This document shows, in pieces, positions 7,637 to 13,387 of a stretch of DNA of 13,387 nucleotides. The notes beneath the pieces were generated by a model, which saw only the letters and a list, made by a program, of their open reading frames with translations, had not been told where the DNA came from and ran no database searches. The translations under genes and the position numbers were made by a program. The stretch lies in contig WFQS01000284.1 of assembly GCA_015486915.1 (NCBI GenBank), positions 1 to 13,387 on the forward strand. Direction: 5' to 3'. The stretch is from Desulfobacteraceae bacterium. GTDB lineage: Bacteria > Desulfobacterota > Desulfobacteria > Desulfobacterales > Desulfobacteraceae. The stretch's first letter is position 1; each line of letters starts with the position of its first letter.

Positions 7637-8113
7637 ATGTTGTTTAAGAATAGACTAAAATATTTTAGCTTATTGATTCCGCTGGCCTTTTTGCTGGGAT
7701 CGTGTAATTCAAATGCTTTGTTGAATAAAAGTGTGCGGGTTGACGGACAATGGTATAAAAATGATGCAGCTACTTTTGAAACTATTGTAAAAGATAGTCT
7801 TCAAAACTTTGATTTTTATTTGAATGTGAGGCATAATATCGATTATCGTTACAGTAACTTGTATTTATTTATGCAGACGCTTTTCCCCAATGGTCATTCC
7901 AGTCGCGACACACTGGAAATCGTTTTGGCAACCCCCGGGGGAAAGTGGTTGGGAAAAGGATGGGGAGATATACGTGAAGACCACGTTTTGCTCAGAAAAA
8001 ATCTACGCTTTCCACTGAAAGGAAAATACCGTTTTTCAATTTGGCAGGCTATGCGGCAGGATACCCTTACGGGCATCCAAGATGTTGGAATACAGATTGT
8101 ACCTGTAGAATAA
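7637..8113 (+). CDS. gldH: GldH-family gliding motility lipoprotein
   Basis: This 158-residue protein has a lipoprotein signal peptide: basic start (residues 4-8), hydrophobic core (10-20) and lipobox LGSC with C23 as the expected lipidated residue. The mature part is beta-rich, with NVRHNIDYRYSNLYLF (63-78), GKWLGKGWGD (97-106) and a C-terminal KYRFSIWQAMRQDTLTGI block, all characteristic of GldH as I recognise it. In Flavobacterium johnsoniae, GldH is needed for gliding, which is linked to type IX secretion. GldH homologues also occur in non-gliding Bacteroidota, so the gene does not prove motility. No other gld or por gene lies in the window. It is 26 bases before the penicillin-binding protein gene, so co-transcription is likely. 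Confidence 0.87.
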   Translation: MLFKNRLKYFSLLIPLAFLLGSCNSNALLNKSVRVDGQWYKNDAATFETIVKDSLQNFDFYLNVRHNIDYRYSNLYLFMQTLFPNGHSSRDTLEIVLATPGGKWLGKGWGDIREDHVLLRKNLRFPLKGKYRFSIWQAMRQDTLTGIQDVGIQIVPVE

Positions 8114-8139
8114 ATTTTTTATAGCCAATTAGGGAATTC

Positions 8140-10437
8140 ATGAACAAAGAAAATAAAGAAATCGGGACAGGCAAGCAAAAGAAAATTTTCAATTACATTA
8201 CCAGGTTCTGGTTGTTGTATTTGTCAGGTTTTGTTTTGCTAATACTATTGTTTTATGGAATTGTAACAGAGTTTTTTGGGCCTATGCCCAGTTTTCAGGA
8301 GTTGGAAAATCCAAAAAGTAACCTTGCTTCCGAGGTGATTTCTTCTGATGGTGTGATTTTAGGGACCTATTATATTGAAAATCGATCAAATGTTACATAT
8401 CGTCAGATCTCTCCCGATTTAATCAATGCGCTTATTGCTACTGAAGATGTTCGTTTTGAGGAGCACTCAGGGATCGATCAGCGGGCCTTATTGCGAGTGA
8501 TCTATGGCGTTTTAACCGGCAAACACAAAGGGGGAGGAAGTACAATTACCCAGCAGCTGGCAAAGAACCTGTTTCCGCGAGGACATCTTAACAAGCTGCA
8601 ACTTGTAATCCGTAAGTTTCAGGAATGGGTTACTGCTGTAAAGCTGGAGCGTTACTATTCCAAGGAAGAAATCATTGCTATGTATCTCAATACGGTATTT
8701 TTCGGACACAACTCGTATGGAATAAAATCTGCTGCAAAAACTTTCTTCAACAAGCCTCCTGATTCGTTAAATCTACAGGAATCAGCGCTGATGGCAGGTG
8801 TGGTAAACCTTCCCACCCGGTACAGTCCAATTCTGCATCCTGAAAGTGCTATGAAACGGCGTAATCTGGTGCTGTCGCAGATGTATAAATATGGTTATAT
8901 CGATCGACCCACACTCGATTCGGTAAAACAACTTCCACTTGGCGTTGAAAACTTTGGCGTATTAAATCATAATGCCGGCATTGCCCGTTATTTTAGAGAG
9001 TATTTACGCCGACAAATGAAAGTCTGGTGTCGAACCCATTTTAAATCAAATGGAGAACCCTATGATGTCTATAAAGATGGTTTGAAAATTTATACGACCA
9101 TCGATTCGCGGATGCAACGCTATGCCGAAGAAGCTGTACGCGAACATCTGGCCAACGATTTACAACCTGCTTTTTATAAACATTGGAAAGATATTCCTAC
9201 TGCACCGTTTGTTTTTAAAGGCTTCGATGAGCAAGAGGCCGAGCAACAAGTTGAGAAAATTCTGGAACAGGCCATGCGTCGCAGCGAACGATTCAGACTC
9301 ATGAAAAACGCAGGGATTCCCATTGATTCAATAAAAATGGCGTTTGAGCAAGCTGTTCCCATGAAAGTATTTTCCTGGCATGGAACAGTTGATACCGTGA
9401 TGACGCCCATGGATTCCATACGTTATTACAAGTTTTTTCTGCAGGCTGGTTTGATGTCCATGGAAACTACTACCGGTTTTGTGCGGGCTTATGTGGGAGG
9501 TAATGATTACCGTTTTTTTAAATACGATCATGTTACGCAGGCAAAACGACAAGTTGGGTCTACATTTAAACCTTTTCTTTATACACTTGCCATGCAGGAA
9601 GGCGAATACAGCCCCTGTTATAAAGTGCCTAATATTTCATATAGCGTTCCTTTGCCTAATGGTAAGTACTGGACTCCCCACAATGCGGATTCGAAACGAA
9701 TAGGTGAAGAGGTTACCCTAAAATGGGCACTGGCTAATTCGAATAATTGGATATCAGCCTGGCTAATCCGCCGCTTTTCTCCCCAGTCGGTTATTCAAAT
9801 GGCCCGTAAAATGGGCGTAACATCGCCAATCCCTCCTGTTCCGGCAATTGCACTGGGCGTTCCCGATCTGTCGCTGTACGAAATGGTAGGTGCCATGAAT
9901 ACTTTTGCCGATAAGGGCGTGTATATCAAACCGGTTTTTGTAACGAAAATTGAGGATAAAAACGGGAATGTCCTTGAGCGTTTTGTGCCAGGGAAAACAG
10001 AAGCCATGAGCGAAATTACGGCGTATAAGATGATAAAACTTCTTGAAGGTGTTATTGAAAGTGGTACCGGAATTCGTTTGCGCTATAAATATGGTTACCG
10101 GAATGCAATTGCCGGGAAAACCGGAACCACTCAAAATCAATCGGATGGTTGGTTTATGGGGATTACACCTAAGCTAACAACAGGTATCTGGGTGGGGGCC
10201 GAAGACCGGTCGGTACATTTTAGAACAATTAAGCTGGGGCAGGGAGCCAATATGGCTTTACCCATTTGGGCTTTGTATATGAAAAAGGTGTATGCTGATC
10301 CTTCACTTGGTATTAGCAAAACTGATGATTTTGCTAAACCTTTGAAGAACATTGATGTGGAATTCGATTGTAAGAAATACGATCAAAAGCATAAAACAGG
10401 CGTGGATAATCAGGAAACTGAGAAAGATCATTTTTAA
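8140..10437 (+). CDS. Class A penicillin-binding protein (PBP1A-like glycosyltransferase/transpeptidase)
   Basis: This bifunctional enzyme polymerises lipid II glycan strands and cross-links the peptides on the periplasmic side of the inner membrane. The 765 residues begin with a cytoplasmic tail and one membrane helix at about 23-44. The GT51 domain (about 60-235) has EDVRFEEHSG with catalytic E102, then GGSTITQQLAKNLF (132-145) and EEIIAMYLN (176-184). A linker follows (about 240-440) with a charged, probably helical stretch at 362-390. The transpeptidase domain (about 440-715) has S474-T-F-K477 with nucleophile S474, S534-N-N536 and K660-T-G662, so all three active-site motifs are complete. 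The C-terminus has a short Asp/Lys-rich tail. It is last in the ricT-gldH-PBP cluster; a role in bulk cell-wall growth is the default expectation. 'mrcA/pbp1A' would be a reasonable name, but paralogues cannot be separated here. Confidence 0.93.
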   Translation: MNKENKEIGTGKQKKIFNYITRFWLLYLSGFVLLILLFYGIVTEFFGPMPSFQELENPKSNLASEVISSDGVILGTYYIENRSNVTYRQISPDLINALIATEDVRFEEHSGIDQRALLRVIYGVLTGKHKGGGSTITQQLAKNLFPRGHLNKLQLVIRKFQEWVTAVKLERYYSKEEIIAMYLNTVFFGHNSYGIKSAAKTFFNKPPDSLNLQESALMAGVVNLPTRYSPILHPESAMKRRNLVLSQMYKYGYIDRPTLDSVKQLPLGVENFGVLNHNAGIARYFREYLRRQMKVWCRTHFKSNGEPYDVYKDGLKIYTTIDSRMQRYAEEAVREHLANDLQPAFYKHWKDIPTAPFVFKGFDEQEAEQQVEKILEQAMRRSERFRLMKNAGIPIDSIKMAFEQAVPMKVFSWHGTVDTVMTPMDSIRYYKFFLQAGLMSMETTTGFVRAYVGGNDYRFFKYDHVTQAKRQVGSTFKPFLYTLAMQEGEYSPCYKVPNISYSVPLPNGKYWTPHNADSKRIGEEVTLKWALANSNNWISAWLIRRFSPQSVIQMARKMGVTSPIPPVPAIALGVPDLSLYEMVGAMNTFADKGVYIKPVFVTKIEDKNGNVLERFVPGKTEAMSEITAYKMIKLLEGVIESGTGIRLRYKYGYRNAIAGKTGTTQNQSDGWFMGITPKLTTGIWVGAEDRSVHFRTIKLGQGANMALPIWALYMKKVYADPSLGISKTDDFAKPLKNIDVEFDCKKYDQKHKTGVDNQETEKDHF

Positions 10438-10446
10438 AAGAATGTG

Positions 10447-10454
10447 TACCTTTG
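10447..10454 (+). promoter_or_regulatory. Candidate -7 box for the sensor kinase gene
   Basis: TACCTTTG begins 9 bases after the penicillin-binding protein stop and 62 bases before the kinase ATG, giving a leader near 50 bases. It suggests the kinase has its own promoter. No hairpin terminator is visible in the 71-base gap, so read-through from the upstream operon remains possible. No clear -33 TTG is present. Confidence 0.45.
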
Positions 10455-10508
10455 CTTGTCGTTGTATAGTCTGGAGGCTAACTTTCTGATTTTAATCATT
10501 ACTAAAAT

Positions 10509-13349
10509 ATGTCAGTACAAATTACCAAGAGAAAGTCGGTAAAAATTCATCACCTATTGATGCTCGTATTTTTGGGGATAGGATGTGTCTTTACTCCGAT
10601 TAAACCTCTCTTGGCTCATATGGCAGAAAAGGATTCTACACTGATTATTGCTTTAATTGATTCAGCTAAAGCACACGAATTTCAACTTAAATATGCCTTG
10701 AGTAAATTGGATACTGCCTACCGCATTACAAAAGTTGCACATTCAAAACAGTTGGGAGCTAAAGTGCTTTTGGAGAAAGGAAATGTTTATTTAAAGAATA
10801 GTTTACTTGCAGAAGCAGATACAAATTACATGCTGGCAAGAAAAATGATGAATCCTTTTCCAAAGGATAAAGATTATCTTGAGCTTATCAGACGGCAAGT
10901 ATTTTGTGCGTATTTTGAGGGGGACTATAAAAGGGTGCTACAGTTGGCTCAGGAAGGTTTAGATGAAGCTCAAACGCAAGATGATCAATCGTTTACGGCT
11001 ACGTTTTTTAACGTTTTCGGAGTGGCCTATTCGGGTATGGGTGACCAAACTTCCTCATTGAAATATTACTTGAAAGCACTTGATCTTTTTGAACAGTTGC
11101 AGCAGCCTGATAAAATTGCCAGTGTGGAAAGTAATATTGGAATTGTTTATCAGGATCAGGGGAATATGGAAGCTGCTGAGAACTACTATAAAAAGGCCTT
11201 TGAGATTGGAAAGCGGTTAAACAATAAACAAATCATTTCTACAGCAGTTAATAATTTGGGCGATATTTCTGCGGAACGTAAGCAGTATAAAAAAGCCCTC
11301 AGTTATTTCACGAGATCGTTAGAATTAAATCGGGAATTAAAGGATGACTTTGGTGTTGCCATGAGTTTGAACAATGTTGGGGATCTTTACAATAATTTGA
11401 ATGATACCGCACATGCACACATGTACTATGATTCGGCACGTATCCTGTCAAAACGGATTGGTGATAATGCAGATTATTCGCTAAGCTTAAATAATCTTGC
11501 TGATTTTTTTTCTAAAGAAAAAAAGAATCTTCCAAAGGCCTTGGCATACGGCGTAAAGGCTTTGTCAGTAGCCAGGAAGGGAAATAATGTAGAGTTGCTG
11601 TTGACCACCCTGAAATTGTTGAATAGTTTATATGCGCGTAATGGGAATTATAAACAGGCTTATTTCTATTTGAATCAATATAATACTTTGCATGACAGTC
11701 TTTTTTCAAAAGAAAAGAACCTTCAACTTGTAAAAACACAGCTACAGTATGAGTTTCGTGAAAAAGACCGTAAAATGGCCCTGATTAAGCAAAAAAAGGA
11801 GACAACCCAGGCTTATTTGGTGGTTTCGGTTTTGGCATTACTTTTTGTTACAGGTTTCTTTCTGTTTTTTATCAGGCTTAGGGTGGTACGAAATAAAGCT
11901 TTGAAAAAACAAAAACGCTTTGTGGATAATCTGTTGGAGGAATCGGAAACCCATGTGCTGGTATTAGATAAAGATGCACATAACCTGTATCTGAGTCCGT
12001 CGTACGAAAGACATTTTGGCCATAAAATAACAGACAGGGAGGGAAAAAGTTCTTTTGAGTATATTCATCCGGACGACTTGCCTGAGTTGACTGAATTACT
12101 TAAAGAGTTACAGTCGGGTAAAGTAGCCAGGAAAGAAATTTCTTTCCGGTTGAAGAATCAGAAGGGTGAATATCGCGATATGCAGGGTATTGTGAAAAGT
12201 ATGTTGAATAATCCGGAATTTCAGGGTTTTATTCTTAATTTCTGGGATGTTACCAATACCCGAAAAGCAGAAAAAGCTTTAGCGGAAAGCGAACGAAAAT
12301 ACCGGCAGATCTTTAACACTATTTCCGATATATATTTCCGACTCGACAGACAGGGGAAAATTACTACAATAAGTCCGTCGGTCAAGATAGTCACCGGCTA
12401 TGAACCTGAGGAGGTGATAGGAAAAAGTGCTGACGATTTTATGGAATTTGCAGTGGGTTGGGATAAAGCAGGAAGGATGTTCTCGCGTTGGGGGCGAATC
12501 GACGACTTTGACATCATGATTAGAACCAAAAAGGGTGACAAGATTCATTGTTCATTGAATGCACATACCATTACCAATGGTGATAAAAAACATGAGGGTT
12601 ACGAAGGGACATTGAGGGATATCAGTCAGCGGGTTCAAATAGAACAGGAGTTAAAAAAAGCCAATGCATCAAAAGACAAGATCTTATCTATTATTGGTCA
12701 CGATCTGATGGGGCCAATCGGTACGCAAAAAGCAATCCTTGATATGATTTCTGATGAAATTGATGAATTCTCAAAGGAAGAAATGGCGCAGTTGTTAAAA
12801 ACCATGCGTCCTTCTATGGATGCTACTTTTACCATGATCGAGAATTTACTTTCATGGGCACGTATCATGCGTAAGAACATTTTGCCTCATCTGTCTGACA
12901 GTGAATTGTATCCCATTGTTGCCAAAGTGTTCGAATTGCTTAAACAACAAGCTCGTAAGAAGAACATTCAGTTGGTTTATGAAGGAAAAGAAGATTTTCA
13001 CTGTATTTTTGATAAAAATCTGATGGAGATCGTCATTAGAAATCTTTTATCGAATGCCATTAAGTTCTCGCAACCTGGCGATAAGGTTGTTGTGAGGGCT
13101 GAGGTTGCGGATGGATCATGTAAGATAAGTGTTTCTGACCAAGGTATTGGAATGACCGATGAGGATATCAGGAAAGTATTTAGTGAAACCGAAAAGCTGG
13201 AATCAAAAGCTGGAACAAACAGAGAGAAAGGTACCGGACTGGGCTTGATTATTGTAAAAGAGTTTATTCAAAAAAATAATGGTAACTTGCAGATAAAGAG
13301 TGAGAAAGGAAAGGGGACGACCTTTACATTTACCTTGCCGAAGGCTTGA
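10509..13349 (+). CDS. TPR- and PAS-containing membrane sensor histidine kinase
   Basis: This is an orphan two-component kinase of 946 residues. A signal peptide or first helix (about 14-36) is followed by a long TPR region (about 85-395). Its clearest repeats are near 166-199, 205-237, 244-277 and 284-317, with NVGDLY/NLGDIS-type helix motifs. A charged coiled-coil-like stretch (400-432) leads to a membrane helix at 435-456. Topology therefore puts the TPRs in the periplasm and the rest in the cytoplasm. Two PAS domains follow (about 468-585 and 594-710), each ending in the usual D(V/I)(T/S) linker. The HisKA domain has H731 in GHDLMGP, and the ATPase domain has NLLSNAIKF (845-853, N849 for Mg-ATP), DQGIGM (877-882) and GTGLGL (908-913). 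No receiver or DNA-binding domain is fused at the C-terminus, and no response regulator gene is visible nearby. The signal is unknown. Confidence 0.92.
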   Translation: MSVQITKRKSVKIHHLLMLVFLGIGCVFTPIKPLLAHMAEKDSTLIIALIDSAKAHEFQLKYALSKLDTAYRITKVAHSKQLGAKVLLEKGNVYLKNSLLAEADTNYMLARKMMNPFPKDKDYLELIRRQVFCAYFEGDYKRVLQLAQEGLDEAQTQDDQSFTATFFNVFGVAYSGMGDQTSSLKYYLKALDLFEQLQQPDKIASVESNIGIVYQDQGNMEAAENYYKKAFEIGKRLNNKQIISTAVNNLGDISAERKQYKKALSYFTRSLELNRELKDDFGVAMSLNNVGDLYNNLNDTAHAHMYYDSARILSKRIGDNADYSLSLNNLADFFSKEKKNLPKALAYGVKALSVARKGNNVELLLTTLKLLNSLYARNGNYKQAYFYLNQYNTLHDSLFSKEKNLQLVKTQLQYEFREKDRKMALIKQKKETTQAYLVVSVLALLFVTGFFLFFIRLRVVRNKALKKQKRFVDNLLEESETHVLVLDKDAHNLYLSPSYERHFGHKITDREGKSSFEYIHPDDLPELTELLKELQSGKVARKEISFRLKNQKGEYRDMQGIVKSMLNNPEFQGFILNFWDVTNTRKAEKALAESERKYRQIFNTISDIYFRLDRQGKITTISPSVKIVTGYEPEEVIGKSADDFMEFAVGWDKAGRMFSRWGRIDDFDIMIRTKKGDKIHCSLNAHTITNGDKKHEGYEGTLRDISQRVQIEQELKKANASKDKILSIIGHDLMGPIGTQKAILDMISDEIDEFSKEEMAQLLKTMRPSMDATFTMIENLLSWARIMRKNILPHLSDSELYPIVAKVFELLKQQARKKNIQLVYEGKEDFHCIFDKNLMEIVIRNLLSNAIKFSQPGDKVVVRAEVADGSCKISVSDQGIGMTDEDIRKVFSETEKLESKAGTNREKGTGLGLIIVKEFIQKNNGNLQIKSEKGKGTTFTFTLPKA

Positions 13350-13387
13350 TGGCGCTTTGATTATCGTGTTATAGCTACAGACTGTCT

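Noticed and set aside
9763..10140. Reverse-strand open frame of 125 codons inside the PBP transpeptidase domain
   Set aside because: Antisense shadow of conserved transpeptidase sequence, without its own domain or start context.
13361..13387. Reverse-strand open frame ending RQSVAITR at TAA 13361-13363, possibly the 3' end of a convergent gene
   Set aside because: Only eight codons are visible before the window edge, with no terminator or family motif; open frames this short occur by chance.
1..13387. Defence island, mobile element or biosynthetic cluster
   Set aside because: No transposase, integrase, toxin-antitoxin, restriction, CRISPR or biosynthetic genes and no flanking repeats were seen; gene content and composition look uniform and core.

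Overview
The window looks like a stretch of core chromosome from a Bacteroidota bacterium, probably a Bacteroidales/Marinilabiliales-like lineage (this rank is inference). The evidence is a GldH-family lipoprotein, an SdhC-SdhA-SdhB succinate dehydrogenase/fumarate reductase of the B. fragilis/W. succinogenes type, a TPR-PAS sensor kinase of the kind common in this phylum, AT-rich leaders without strong Shine-Dalgarno sequences, and Bacteroidota-type -7 boxes (TAnnTTTG) ahead of several genes.

Layout: (1) 1-188 is the C-terminal end of a forward gene cut by the window edge. It ends at a strong, probably bidirectional terminator shared with the next gene. (2) 256-1545, reverse, is an Xaa-Pro aminopeptidase (M24B). 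(3) 1546-1675 is a divergent intergenic region with a candidate promoter in each direction and a perfect 12-bp palindrome. (4) 1676-5073, forward, is sdhCAB, a complete three-subunit respiratory complex closed by a strong terminator at 5094-5135. (5) 5217-6368 is the clamp-loader delta' subunit (holB), which appears to use a TTG start. (6) 6486-10437 is a likely operon of ricT (PSP1/YaaT), gldH (lipoprotein) and a class A penicillin-binding protein. (7) 10509-13349 is a large membrane sensor histidine kinase with periplasmic TPRs and two PAS domains, and no response regulator beside it in the window.

How the genes fit together: SdhCAB joins the succinate/fumarate couple to the membrane quinone pool. 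HolB serves replication. RicT beside holB repeats a neighbourhood known from Firmicutes (holB-yaaT). GldH and the penicillin-binding protein both act at the cell envelope. The kinase senses an unknown periplasmic or cytoplasmic cue.

No gap between genes exceeds about 145 bases. I saw no tRNA, rRNA, CRISPR array, insertion sequence, phage gene or frameshifted gene. I did not find a convincing new system. The points most worth a second look are the palindrome between pepP and sdh, the TTG start of holB, the two extra Cys-Cys pairs at the N-terminus of RicT, the ricT-gldH-PBP linkage, and the orphan kinase.
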